Below are positions 20,406-29,395 of a stretch of 61,045 nt of DNA, piece by piece; the stretch's first letter is position 1; each line of letters starts with the position of its first letter. The position numbers were made by a program, and so were the translations under genes. Below the pieces are notes generated by a model that did no database searches, was not told where the DNA came from, and saw only the letters and a program-made list of their open reading frames with translations. This DNA comes from Silicimonas sp. (GTDB taxonomy: Bacteria > Pseudomonadota > Alphaproteobacteria > Rhodobacterales > Rhodobacteraceae), in assembly GCA_022824315.1 (NCBI GenBank), contig JAJEAC010000032.1:1-61045 (forward strand), written 5' to 3'.

Positions 20406-21590
20406 TCATTCCGGGAGTCCCAAATTGACGTTCAACCCGATCTCAACGGACTCCGGCAGCATGGCAGGACGGGCGCAGGTACTTTGGATGTCGACGAATC
20501 GGCCCAGGCCTGGGCTGCAAAGCATGCCATGCATGACCTCGCAAAGGTGGAGGCCAAGCGCCCCGCTGGCCCGCGGCTCGCGCCGTTCCGATACAGCCTG
20601 GGCAAGCTCGGCAAGCCCGACACCCCGCGCGTCACAATTCAGGCCGTGCGTGTTCTCGGCCACCTCCCAGTCCATCGGCGCCTTGGGCCGGGGCCGCATC
20701 GTCCAACGCGACGTCTCGCGGGTGCGAATCCAGACAGGACCCTGGAATACGTTCGCCCCGTCGCCCGGGTCCGGATCGGGAATGCAGATCGTTCCGTCCG
20801 TTCCATAGATTTCAAGACGCGGGGTCTCGCTGTCCCAAACGTCAAAACTGACCATCATCTGCCCGATCACACCGCTTTCGAACTCGAACATGCTCAGACA
20901 ATGGGTGTCGACTTCCACCGGCATCATCTCTCCGTCTCGATGACCGTTCTCGATCATGCGCTCGGGAAAGGTCTTGCGTGCCATGCCCGCGACCCGCCCT
21001 ATTGGTCCCAAGCAGAAGACCAACGCCGCCAGATAATAGGGCCCCAGATCCAGCAGCGGGCCGCCGCCCTTGGCATAATAGAAGTCCGGATTCGGATGAT
21101 GGCGTTCGACACCATGTGTCGGCACAAAGGCTGATGCGCCGGTCGGCTCCCCGATCACGCCCTTGTCCAGGAGCTTTCGCACGGTTTGCCAGCGCCCGCC
21201 CAGGAATGTGTCGGGCGCATTGCCGACCGACAAGCCTTTGCGTGCCGCCAAGTCAAGGATACGCCGACCGTCCGTCAGGTCCGTGACGAAGGGCTTTTCG
21301 GAATGGACGTGCTTTCCGGCCTCAAGTGCCGCGAGGCTGATTTCCGCGTGTGCGGCCGGAATCGTGAGGTTGAGAATTGCATCCACGTCCGGGTCGGCGA
21401 TGATCTCGTCCGGAGCGGCGACGCGAGGGACGCCGAAAGCGGCTGCCTTGGCCCTGCTTTCGCACATGTCAAGACTGCCGCATGAAACAATATCCACACC
21501 GCTAAACTCCGCACAGTTCATCAAGTAGACGTCACTGATTCGTCCTGTTCCAATCAGTCCGACCCGGAAGGAATTCATGGAATCACTCAT
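20406..21590 (-). CDS. Gfo/Idh/MocA-family oxidoreductase
   Basis: A 394-residue NAD(P)-dependent dehydrogenase: Rossmann motif GLIGTGRISDVYL, catalytic-lysine motif HSEKPFVTD, and GGPLLDLGPYYLAALV, as in the subgroup that oxidises sugars or cyclic polyols. It overlaps the stop of the citryl-CoA-lyase-like gene by 8 nt, so the two are coupled. An alternative start, MNSFRVGLIG, lies four codons in. The product of such an enzyme is typically a keto sugar or lactone, which would fit the SMP-30 lactonase at the island edge. Confidence 0.85.
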   Translation of the reverse strand: MSDSMNSFRVGLIGTGRISDVYLMNCAEFSGVDIVSCGSLDMCESRAKAAAFGVPRVAAPDEIIADPDVDAILNLTIPAAHAEISLAALEAGKHVHSEKPFVTDLTDGRRILDLAARKGLSVGNAPDTFLGGRWQTVRKLLDKGVIGEPTGASAFVPTHGVERHHPNPDFYYAKGGGPLLDLGPYYLAALVFCLGPIGRVAGMARKTFPERMIENGHRDGEMMPVEVDTHCLSMFEFESGVIGQMMVSFDVWDSETPRLEIYGTDGTICIPDPDPGDGANVFQGPVWIRTRETSRWTMRPRPKAPMDWEVAENTHGLNCDARGVGLAELAQAVSERREPRASGALGLHLCEVMHGMLCSPGLGRFVDIQSTCARPAMLPESVEIGLNVNLGLPE

Positions 21591-22395
21591 TCACGTCCTG
21601 TACTTCGTACAAAGGTAGATGGTTGGGCGGCATCGGCCCCTTGTTGCGTCCACCTTGTTGCATCTGTTCCCAACCATGGGCAAGCACGCCGACCGAGCGG
21701 CTGAGGCAAAACAATCCACGCGACAACGGCGGCGGAAAGCCCAGTTCACAAAAAACCACCGCTGTGGCACCGTCGATGTTCATGGCGATGGAAACGCCTC
21801 GCTGCCTGCCGATTTCGGACTGGACGGCTTCTCCGATGTCGGCGAAGCGTCCGGAAACGGTACCTTCCGCAGCCGACTGTCGCACCAATTCCATGAGGCG
21901 AGGCGCGCGCGGGTCGACGGGCCTGTGGAAACGGTGGCCGAAACCCGAGACAATTCTGCCATGGATCTCTCGCCAGGCCGCGATGCCTTTGGTCGTCGAG
22001 GTCTCTAGATCCGCGCCGTCGTCAAGCCGCGCAGCGATGTCGAGATAGAGTTCTGCGCATTGTTCGCCGGCACCGCCATGTATGTCGCCGAGCATGTTGA
22101 TGCCTGTGGCCATGACATTGTTGAGCCCGACGCCACAGGTTGCAGCCATCCGCGCGGCTGCGATGGACGGCGCCTGTGGCCCGTGATCCACGCCCGCCAC
22201 CAACGCGCATTCCAAGAGGGCCGCCTGCTCCGGCGAGGGCAAGTCACCCTTCGTCATCAGCCAGATCATCTGACCTAGGCTGACATTGCCAATCAGCTCC
22301 TCAACGGGTCGCCCGCGAAAGGCGATTCGGCCTGGAGCCATATCAATGATGGACGTGCGCCACCAATGGCGCGCCGCCTGCGCATCGTCGCTCAT
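21583..22395 (-). CDS. short citrate-synthase-like protein (citryl-CoA-lyase type)
   Basis: A 270-residue member of the citrate synthase superfamily, about two thirds of normal length, as seen in citryl-CoA lyases. The three catalytic residues of the superfamily are present: H106 (GDIHGGAGEQ), H154 (GFGHRFHRPVDPRA) and D208 (MNIDGATA). The large-domain N-terminal part of citrate synthase is missing. In citryl-CoA lyase the enzyme cleaves (3S)-citryl-CoA to acetyl-CoA and oxaloacetate; here it probably acts on a citryl-CoA-like or 2-hydroxyacyl-CoA intermediate made in the pathway. It lies between the QuiC-like gene (2-nt gap) and a Gfo/Idh gene (8-nt overlap). Confidence 0.8.
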   Translation of the reverse strand: MSDDAQAARHWWRTSIIDMAPGRIAFRGRPVEELIGNVSLGQMIWLMTKGDLPSPEQAALLECALVAGVDHGPQAPSIAAARMAATCGVGLNNVMATGINMLGDIHGGAGEQCAELYLDIAARLDDGADLETSTTKGIAAWREIHGRIVSGFGHRFHRPVDPRAPRLMELVRQSAAEGTVSGRFADIGEAVQSEIGRQRGVSIAMNIDGATAVVFCELGFPPPLSRGLFCLSRSVGVLAHGWEQMQQGGRNKGPMPPNHLPLYEVQDVNE

Positions 22396-22397
22396 GC

Positions 22398-24278
22398 CTA
22401 TGCCTGTGCCTTGCTGCAGCGCATCTGCGCGGCCAGCCGGATCGGGGCGTTTCGAGCTCCATAACCCTGATAGCCGCCCTTGCGCTGGACCATCTCAAAG
22501 AAAAAGCCGTTGAATATGGGCAGGCTGTAGATCTGGAAATACTCAGCTTGCCCATCGCGGTCATACAGAATTTGACCCTTGCGCAATGCGTCGGTCAAGT
22601 CCTCCGACAAGCCGAATCGGACCTTTAGGTCATCATAGTAATTTCTTGCTATTTCAAGGCGCCGGAAGTTCGAGGCAGCAAGCTGGTCTGACGTCTCGAA
22701 GATGTCGTCGCTCAGGAAGGCGATGTGCTGCACTCCCGCGCCAAACCCCTCGGCCAGAAAGGCGCCCGCGAAGGTGCGCCGCTCTCCGGCTCCATTGAGG
22801 TTGAGACGAACTTCGCCATCCGGACTGGCCAGCGCCTGACTGAGGATGACACCCGAGGGGTCCGCCACGTCAACGACCTGCGCTTTCTCCATTTGGAACG
22901 TCGACGTGTAGTAGGTGAGCCAGCTTTGCATCTCTTGGTAGCGCATGGTCTGAGCCACGTGGTCGACCCGCCTGAGCCCAGCTGGCTGGCAGGCTTCAGT
23001 TCTGGGGACGGGATCGAACTCAATGTCCCACACGCGATGCAAATCGGACTTCTCGTCGATGAAATGCACGACCGAACCGCCGACGCCCTTGATTGCGGGA
23101 ATGTCCAGTTCCCCGGATCCGACAGGCTGCGACAATTCCGGCACTCCAAGCCTGGTCGCGCGCGCAACGGTCTGGTCGGCATCCAGTACGCGCAAGCCCA
23201 TGTCACAAACGCACGGACCGTGCTCGGCAAACGCGTCGGAGGCGAACCCGCTGGTCTCGGAATTCAGCACGATGTTGACCGCACCCTGGCGCCAGAGTTC
23301 GACAGATTTGGCGATATGCTGGCGCTCTTTCCGAAACGACATGCCGCGCAACATCTCGGTCAGGGTCTTGCGGCTGGCGTCGTTCACGGCGAATTCGATG
23401 AACTCGATCCCGGTCGGGTACACGCGCGGCGGCAATGTCGGCAGTGGTCTCGGCAACGCAGGCTCGGTCCGCGCAACGTCGTCCAGGAGCGAGACCAAAG
23501 CGCGATAACCATCGCGGGCATAGGTTTCGCGGCTGTCATCGGCGCCTGCGCTTATCCGTGCAATCGACCAAGGACCCCTGTATCCTGCACGGGACAGAAT
23601 GCGCAGGAAACTTGAGAGGTTCAGGCAACCCTGACCCGGGAGCAGGCCGAATTGGCCCTTCTGCCGAGAAACGCCAAGATCGAGCGTGGGTGCATCGGAG
23701 AGCTGCACATGGAAGATGCGTTCACCCCGAATGTCGCGGAGACGTGCAGCCTGGGAGCCGTCGGCGAGCGAAAAGACGGAATTGAGCGCCAAGCCGAGAT
23801 GCGGGCTGTTGACCGCCTCAACAACTTCCAAGGCACGCAACTCCGTGCGGATGTTCGAAGCCCAGGGCAGCGCGATCAGCGCCGCGCGGATTCCGGCCTT
23901 GCCCACGCGGTCGGCCAGTTCTCCGAAATCGGCACCAATCACGTCCGGGTCCGAAACCGAACTCTCGCGCGTGGTCGATCCGACAAGAAGCGTCGCCGCG
24001 TCAAGTTCGGACATCAGTTCGAGTTTTTGGTCCAACCTTGCGAAAGCAGCCTCGCGCTCAGAGCCCTTCAACCCCTCGAAATCGTGAAACGGTTGAAAGA
24101 TCTCGATGCTCAACCCCAGAGAGGCAGCCCTGACGGCCACATCGCGCGCAGTTCCCGCAAAGCCGGTCAAGTCAGGCTCGTAGAGCTCCACTCCTGAGAA
24201 ACCGGCCTCCGCGATCGCCTCTAACTTGGCCGGCAAATCGCCGGGGACGGAAGCTGTGGCGATTGTGAGGCATGTCAT
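22398..24278 (-). CDS. QuiC-like fusion: TIM-barrel dehydratase-like plus HPPD-like domain
   Basis: A 626-residue two-domain protein matching the layout and length of QuiC-type 3-dehydroshikimate dehydratases. It has an AP-endonuclease-2 TIM barrel (1-270) and a vicinal-oxygen-chelate, HPPD-like half (285-626). The HPPD half keeps its metal triad, H440 (RVDHVA), H518 (VQHIAF) and E595 (GFFFEMVQR). In the barrel, however, positions that are Glu, Asp and Glu in QuiC appear as I in ALIALPW (135), N166 (LALNSVF) and A240 (SIARISAG); only the Gln of VQLSDAP remains. So dehydroshikimate dehydratase activity is doubtful although the fold is clear. Its ATG overlaps the dctM stop. Confidence 0.8.
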   Translation of the reverse strand: MTCLTIATASVPGDLPAKLEAIAEAGFSGVELYEPDLTGFAGTARDVAVRAASLGLSIEIFQPFHDFEGLKGSEREAAFARLDQKLELMSELDAATLLVGSTTRESSVSDPDVIGADFGELADRVGKAGIRAALIALPWASNIRTELRALEVVEAVNSPHLGLALNSVFSLADGSQAARLRDIRGERIFHVQLSDAPTLDLGVSRQKGQFGLLPGQGCLNLSSFLRILSRAGYRGPWSIARISAGADDSRETYARDGYRALVSLLDDVARTEPALPRPLPTLPPRVYPTGIEFIEFAVNDASRKTLTEMLRGMSFRKERQHIAKSVELWRQGAVNIVLNSETSGFASDAFAEHGPCVCDMGLRVLDADQTVARATRLGVPELSQPVGSGELDIPAIKGVGGSVVHFIDEKSDLHRVWDIEFDPVPRTEACQPAGLRRVDHVAQTMRYQEMQSWLTYYTSTFQMEKAQVVDVADPSGVILSQALASPDGEVRLNLNGAGERRTFAGAFLAEGFGAGVQHIAFLSDDIFETSDQLAASNFRRLEIARNYYDDLKVRFGLSEDLTDALRKGQILYDRDGQAEYFQIYSLPIFNGFFFEMVQRKGGYQGYGARNAPIRLAAQMRCSKAQA

Positions 24279-25570
24279 CCCTGATATCCGAAGAGTCGTG
24301 GCAACCAAAGCACGACACCAGGGGCCAGGATCAGGAAGAGAAGCGCCACGACCAGCACCGCAAGGAACGCCCAGATCTCGCCGATGATTTCTTTCAGCGG
24401 TATGCCGGTGACCGCGTTGATGACGAAGAGAAGTATGCCGTAGGGCGGCGTTATCAGCCCGATCATCGAGTTGACGACAACCAGCACGCCGAAATGCACC
24501 AGATCGATGCCAAGCGCCTGACAGGTCGGGATGAAAAGCGGCACGATCACGAGGATGATGGTCGTCGCGTCCAGGACGCAACCCAAGAGCAGCACGAGCA
24601 CGTTGACCGCCAACAGGAACAAGAGCGGGTGCACATCGATGCCGATCAGTGCATTCGACATCATCGCCGGGATGTTCTCGGAAATCACGATGAAGTTCAG
24701 GATCAGCGCGCCACCAATCACGACGCCGACTGCGGCCGATGATCTCGCGCTCTCCACGAAAATCTCGTAGAGCGTCTTGACCGACAGTGAGCGATAGAAG
24801 AAGGCCGCCAGCAACAGCGCATAGAATGCAGCCACGGCGGCCGCCTCCGTTGGCGTAGTGACACCGCCGTAGATGCCGTAAAGGAGGATCACCGGCATCA
24901 AGAGCGCCGGAAAGGCCCGGCCCGTGACACGTGGCAGTTCGCGCAGCGGGACTGGCGTTTCCATGGCAAATCCACGGCGCGTTGAAATGAAGTAGTTCAT
25001 TGCCATCAGCACGCCGCCCATCACGAGACCAGGGACTATGCCCGCAAGGAACAGGGCTCCGATGGAACTGTTCGAGACCAGCGCATAAAGCACCATTGGA
25101 ATCGATGGCGGAATGATCGGGCCGATCGTGGCGGTAGCGGCCGTGATCGCTGCCGCGTATCCTCGGCTGTAGCGCCCTTCCTTGGTCATCATTTCTATGA
25201 TGATCTTGCCGATGCCGCTGGCGTCTGCGACTGCCGATCCGGACATGCCGGAGAAGATCAGGGAAGCCATGACGTTCACATGGCCTAGCCCGCCCCGGAA
25301 TCGGCCCACAACCGCGATGCAGAAGTTCAACAGGCGGTCGCTGATCGTGCCGGCGTTCATGATGTTTGCCGCAACGATGAACAACGGAACCGCAAGAAGG
25401 ATGAAGCTCTTGTAAAGACCTTGAAGAATCTTCTCGCCCGTAAGGGCCGCGTCCATTCCCGCCATGCCCAGGTAGACGGTCGCGGCAAGCATGATCGAAT
25501 AACCGATGGGCGTGCCAATCCCGGCAAGGCCGAAGAGCGTAATGAGACAGAGGGCAAGCTCGATGCTCAT
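24275..25570 (-). CDS. dctM: TRAP transporter large permease subunit
   Basis: A 431-residue, 12-helix membrane subunit of a tripartite ATP-independent periplasmic transporter, which moves substrate using the sodium or proton gradient. It shows the family segments SGSAVADASGIGKI, PIIPPSIPMVLYA and the C-terminal LITPPYGILLFV. It is coupled by 4-nt overlaps to dctQ upstream and the QuiC-like gene downstream, tying uptake directly to catabolism. Confidence 0.93.
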   Translation of the reverse strand: MSIELALCLITLFGLAGIGTPIGYSIMLAATVYLGMAGMDAALTGEKILQGLYKSFILLAVPLFIVAANIMNAGTISDRLLNFCIAVVGRFRGGLGHVNVMASLIFSGMSGSAVADASGIGKIIIEMMTKEGRYSRGYAAAITAATATIGPIIPPSIPMVLYALVSNSSIGALFLAGIVPGLVMGGVLMAMNYFISTRRGFAMETPVPLRELPRVTGRAFPALLMPVILLYGIYGGVTTPTEAAAVAAFYALLLAAFFYRSLSVKTLYEIFVESARSSAAVGVVIGGALILNFIVISENIPAMMSNALIGIDVHPLLFLLAVNVLVLLLGCVLDATTIILVIVPLFIPTCQALGIDLVHFGVLVVVNSMIGLITPPYGILLFVINAVTGIPLKEIIGEIWAFLAVLVVALLFLILAPGVVLWLPRLFGYQG

Positions 25571-26127
25571 GCCACGTCCTCCCCATGGCGAATCGCGGGC
25601 GGCCCGGGCTCGTGCCCCGGAATTTCGTGGTCTTCGTCGGGCGGCCCGTTCCGAAGGACATCGACGAACCTCCAGCCATAGCGGAGAATCAGCGCTGTCA
25701 TGAAGATCGCGTAGATCGAGAAGATCGTGCGCATCGGAATCTTGTCACCCGTGAAGGGATTCTTCACTGTGGTCGTCTTCCGGATCTTCATCCAGTCGAT
25801 GTAGTCCCAGGTAGGCAAGAGCGCCCACCCCATGCCAATGATGATCGAAGCGCAGGCGATGAGCGCAAGGGCCTGGCGCAACCTGCGCGGCGCAGCGAGA
25901 TAGAAGATGTCAAAGGTCACGTGATCCTTTTCGCGCACCAAAAAGGCGCAGCCGAAAAACACGATCCATACCCATAGGATGAGGCAAAGCTCGAGCGTCC
26001 AGCCAAAGGGCGTGAGCAATACGTAGCGCGAGAATATCTGCAGGAGAAACGTAAGAAACACCGCCGCCAACATTGTGGCGGCGATGAACTCCACGCCGCG
26101 GGCGAACCACTTGGCGATTGATTGCAT
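25567..26127 (-). CDS. dctQ: TRAP transporter small permease subunit
   Basis: A 186-residue protein with four hydrophobic segments and the DctQ pattern FSRYVLLTPFGWTLELCLILWVW. It helps present the loaded binding protein to DctM. It overlaps dctM by 4 nt and follows the binding-protein gene with a 30-nt gap. An insert (RKTTTVKNPFTGDK) between helices 3 and 4 is a cytoplasmic or periplasmic loop of no known function. Confidence 0.9.
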   Translation of the reverse strand: MQSIAKWFARGVEFIAATMLAAVFLTFLLQIFSRYVLLTPFGWTLELCLILWVWIVFFGCAFLVREKDHVTFDIFYLAAPRRLRQALALIACASIIIGMGWALLPTWDYIDWMKIRKTTTVKNPFTGDKIPMRTIFSIYAIFMTALILRYGWRFVDVLRNGPPDEDHEIPGHEPGPPAIRHGEDVA

Positions 26128-26157
26128 GTCTGATCCTCCCGCGGCTGAATTGGGGAC

Positions 26158-27168
26158 CTAGTTGCCCAACGCGTTGATTTTCTCGAGCAGGCCATCCGGC
26201 CATGCAGCAGCGAACTCGCTGCCGACGTACTGCCCTTGAACGTGGGCGCGGAAAGCTTCCAGATCGGGAGTGTAAACCTCGACCCCTTGACTGCGAATGA
26301 ACTCCGCGAGGTTGTTCTCTCTTTCAAGTTGCTTCAAGCGACCCACCGCCGCAGCTGCATCCGCGGCACGCTGGACAGTGATCTTCTGATCCGCATCAAG
26401 GCTGTCCCACGTCTCTTTCGAAAAGGCGATGTAGTTCAGGTCAACCAAGTGCGACGTCAACGCGATCTGCTTCGTCACTTCGTAGAACTTGGCATCCACG
26501 ACGGTTGGCAGCGGGTTGTCTTGCCCATCGACTGCACCGGTGGAAAGCGCCGTGTAGACTTCCGTGAAAGCCATCGGCGTGGGCGACGCACCCAGAGCGG
26601 CTCCCAGGAATTGCCAGGCATCGGTACCTGGCATGCGGATGTTCACGCCCGCCAAATCGGCCGGCGTCTGCACGTCCACTTCCGAGCGCGGCTGGCGCAG
26701 GTTCACGTGCCGGCGACCAAGGTACATGACCGACAAGAGCTTCACGCCCAGTTCGTCCTCAACCTTCTGCTTGAAGGGATCCATCAGCGGGTCATTGAAG
26801 ACGCGCACCTGATGCGCTGCGTCCTGATGAACATAGCCGGTCGCAAAAATCGAAAACTCGGGGAAGAACTGGGCAAGCTCCTGTGCCGAGGCAATCGACA
26901 TTGTCAGGTTGCCGCGGCTGATCGCCTCGAGCTCGGTGCCCTGCGCGAACAGCGTGCCATTGTATCCCGGCCGGTATTCCGCAAATTCGGCTACCATCGG
27001 TGCAAAGACCTCGGCCATGGCGATCGAACGCTGATCGGTCTCGGACCCCGATGTCGCGAGCGTAAAGATCATTTTGTGTTCATCGGCACGCGCTGGCGCG
27101 CCCAGGCTGGCGGCAACGCCAAGCGCGGTCAGCGATGCCATGGCGGCACGGCGAGTCATTCTCATCAT
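26158..27168 (-). CDS. dctP: TRAP transporter substrate-binding protein, DctP family
   Basis: Periplasmic solute receptor of the TRAP system, 336 residues, with a twin-arginine-looking signal peptide (MTRRAAMASLTALGVAASLG...ARA). The conserved ligand arginine lies in GVNIRMPGTDAWQFLGAALG, which in characterised DctP proteins clamps a carboxylate, so an acidic substrate such as a sugar acid or organic acid is likely. The DGQDNPL segment is also typical. The operator palindrome at 27253 lies 85 nt upstream of its ATG. Confidence 0.92.
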   Translation of the reverse strand: MMRMTRRAAMASLTALGVAASLGAPARADEHKMIFTLATSGSETDQRSIAMAEVFAPMVAEFAEYRPGYNGTLFAQGTELEAISRGNLTMSIASAQELAQFFPEFSIFATGYVHQDAAHQVRVFNDPLMDPFKQKVEDELGVKLLSVMYLGRRHVNLRQPRSEVDVQTPADLAGVNIRMPGTDAWQFLGAALGASPTPMAFTEVYTALSTGAVDGQDNPLPTVVDAKFYEVTKQIALTSHLVDLNYIAFSKETWDSLDADQKITVQRAADAAAAVGRLKQLERENNLAEFIRSQGVEVYTPDLEAFRAHVQGQYVGSEFAAAWPDGLLEKINALGN

Positions 27169-27252
27169 GGTTTTCTCCCTTGGAATGCGCGTCTCATGGA
27201 CGTCGCCGCAGTTTACGGCAGATTTTTTTATTTTTGCAAGATGTTTTTAATA

Positions 27253-27263
27253 ATATCAGATAT
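27253..27263. promoter_or_regulatory. candidate GntR operator ATATCAGATAT upstream of dctP
   Basis: Perfect 11-bp palindrome embedded in a very A/T-rich stretch (27225-27280) between the Gfo/Idh gene stop and dctP. It is identical to the copy at 18700, including flanking A and T runs, so it probably regulates the dctPQM-QuiC-like-citryl lyase operon. Confidence 0.6.
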
Positions 27264-27268
27264 TTTTT

Positions 27269-28348
27269 CTAGATTGCTATCTTTTCCAGTACCGAAGTGC
27301 GGTTGGTTGCTGCGATTTTCACACCATGGCCAGCCTTGGAAGACAGGACAACGGCTTCGACAGCTTCCAGGGATTTCAATCCCTCCACGCCCGGGACCAG
27401 CGGAGCCTCTTCGTCTGCAATCACGCGTGCAAAGTGCGACATCTGCATGGAAAGCGGACCCTCCATCCGGCACGTCAAGGTGCGCGCCGAGATGGGCGTC
27501 CACCAATCAGGATCGGCATCGTGCCGCCATACGCGCAGATCCGGCAGGGACAAACCGCCCTCCGATCCTCCAATGAGGTAACAACTCTCCGACGTTGCAG
27601 GATAGGCATGGTTTTCGCGTGCGGTCAGTTCCCAGCTCCAGGGGGCGACGATGCTGTCCGAGACACTGATCGTGGCGATGGCACCCGATGCGAAACGCAG
27701 CACCGCCGTCGCAAGATCTTCATTCTCGAAGCCCCGCCGCGATGGCACTACCACGGCCTGAACTGATTCCACCTCACCGCAAAAGTGCCTGAGCAGATCA
27801 ACGTCATGCACCAAGTTAACCGAGATCGGCCCGGCGCCCTTTTGCCTGCGCCAAGGTGCCTTCTCGAAATAATGGTCAGGTTTGTAGAACCAGCACGTTG
27901 CCTGAACCGCTCGAATTTCTCCAACTGCACCTGAATCGATCGCCGCCTTGGCGGCCCGCACCGTGCCGTTATGTCTTCGATGGTGGCCTACCAGCAGCGG
28001 CACGTCGGCAGAATCCGCAGCGTCTGTGAGAATCCTTGCGTCATCCGATGTAGGTGCGATTGGCTTTTCGACTAGAAGGGGCAACCCTGCATCAATGCAA
28101 ATCAGGCCTTGTTCGACATGCTGTGGCGTTGGCGTCGCCAAAACTATGCCGTCCGGAGCCTCTGCCTCAATCATGTCAGGCATACTTGAATAGACCGGCG
28201 CTCCCAAGGCCGCCGCGTCCGCTAGGCTCTCAAGGTCTCGATCGACGACGGCGGCCAGTTCCAATTCGGGCGCACGGCGGACGACCTCTGCGTGGCGACG
28301 CCCAATGAGGCCGAAGCCCACGATGGCAATTCGCGTGTGAGATGACAT
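27269..28348 (-). CDS. Gfo/Idh/MocA-family oxidoreductase
   Basis: A 359-residue NAD(P)-dependent dehydrogenase with IVGFGLIGRRHAEVV at the Rossmann fold, VEKPIAPTS at the catalytic lysine, and INLVHDVDLLRHFCGEV in the substrate domain. This last segment is typical of inositol/oxidoreductase-like members that use a His-Asp pair. It begins the minus-strand transcription unit upstream of dctP, with two operator palindromes at 28421-28451 before its ATG. It is followed after about 100 nt by the next operator and dctP. Confidence 0.87.
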   Translation of the reverse strand: MSSHTRIAIVGFGLIGRRHAEVVRRAPELELAAVVDRDLESLADAAALGAPVYSSMPDMIEAEAPDGIVLATPTPQHVEQGLICIDAGLPLLVEKPIAPTSDDARILTDAADSADVPLLVGHHRRHNGTVRAAKAAIDSGAVGEIRAVQATCWFYKPDHYFEKAPWRRQKGAGPISVNLVHDVDLLRHFCGEVESVQAVVVPSRRGFENEDLATAVLRFASGAIATISVSDSIVAPWSWELTARENHAYPATSESCYLIGGSEGGLSLPDLRVWRHDADPDWWTPISARTLTCRMEGPLSMQMSHFARVIADEEAPLVPGVEGLKSLEAVEAVVLSSKAGHGVKIAATNRTSVLEKIAI

Positions 28349-28420
28349 GCTTCAGGCTCCTTGTGACTACAAAACCGAATTGGCGCAGAACACTAGACGC
28401 AAGCCGATGATGACGCAACA

Positions 28421-28451
28421 ATATCTGATATGTATTATGAATATCTGATAT
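28421..28451. promoter_or_regulatory. tandem candidate GntR operators ATATCTGATAT
   Basis: Two perfect copies of the palindrome, at 28421-28431 and 28441-28451. They are 20 bp apart centre to centre, two helical turns, so two dimers could bind the same face. They lie 73-103 nt upstream of the Gfo/Idh start in the A/T-rich interval before the transposon relics. Confidence 0.65.
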
Positions 28452-28592
28452 TACCATCACATCAAAACTGCACGAGTCGTTATTCAATATTTTGTTTTTA
28501 AAAATAAATTCTTCTTCCAATCGATTCCAAACTGTACACCGTCTGCTAGAGTCATGCCGCCATGCCACTCAATCTCATCAGAAGCGAGAACG

Positions 28593-29290
28593 GCCGCTCA
28601 GGCCGGGAAGTTCGCATTCGCTCAGATCATGGATCAACTTTCATGGCGCAGGTTCCGTCACCTCGTTGACCTGTACGGCGGCTATCGCAACATCAAGCCG
28701 TTCTCCGGCAGAGATCAGAACCGGTACATGGAGTGCTCCCAACTGGCCTGCCGTCCAAGCCTGCGCCACATCAAGACCTGTTCGCGCGCCTGGACAGACA
28801 AGCTCTGCCACCTGGCATCCGTGGCGGCGTGGCAAGAGACTCGTTCTCCAACGCCAACAACATCAGGGACCGGGGGCATTTGGCCACGTTCTCGCAACAC
28901 CTTATCCACACGTCAATAGGCTTGGTCGTGGACCAAGGCACCGACCTCATCTGCGTTCAGGTCGTGCGGCAAGACGGTGCCAGCATCGCGACCGATGTCC
29001 GTTCAGACCGCGGCGGGTCAGACTTGGCGAATCGGACCACGACAGAATCCTGGACTTTCACGCCAACAAAGTCCTTCCGACCCTGATCGCCATGGAATCG
29101 GGCCGGCCAATGTGGCGGGCGAAACTTCAACCGAACAACGCGGCGATGAGCCTGACCTGGATCGTCATTCCCGTTCGTGTTCTGGCAGCAATCACTCGAA
29201 ACCGCCTCGGACCAGACCTGAACCTCCACTCAATTCTGCGGGGCTTGAGCATGCGGCCGCTAGAGAACGCTAGTTTGAATCAGACCCTTA
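28593..29290 (+). pseudogene. IS4-family (DUF4372-type) transposase relic
   Basis: Fragments in order match an IS4-type transposase. GKFAFAQIMDQLSWRRF and YGGYRNIKPFSGRDQ come first. In a second frame, GIRGGVARDSFSNANNIRDR and TFSQHLIHT follow. Near the end another frame gives WIVIPVRVLAAITRNRLG and LHSILRGLSM. Frameshifts and a large loss of the central DDE region make it inactive. No terminal inverted repeats were found around it. Confidence 0.6.
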
Positions 29291-29395
29291 GGTCGGATTT
29301 TCGGCATTCGGCACGGATTCCGGTTGCCAAGCATATGTGGATTGATCGATCAGAATGGCACGTGTAGATTGTCATATGAGATCAAGGACATCAGA

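Noticed and set aside
22398..25679. 1093-codon frame as a single giant protein
   Set aside because: The first 467 codons are a shadow of dctM; the QuiC-like protein starts at 24278 with a 4-nt overlap.
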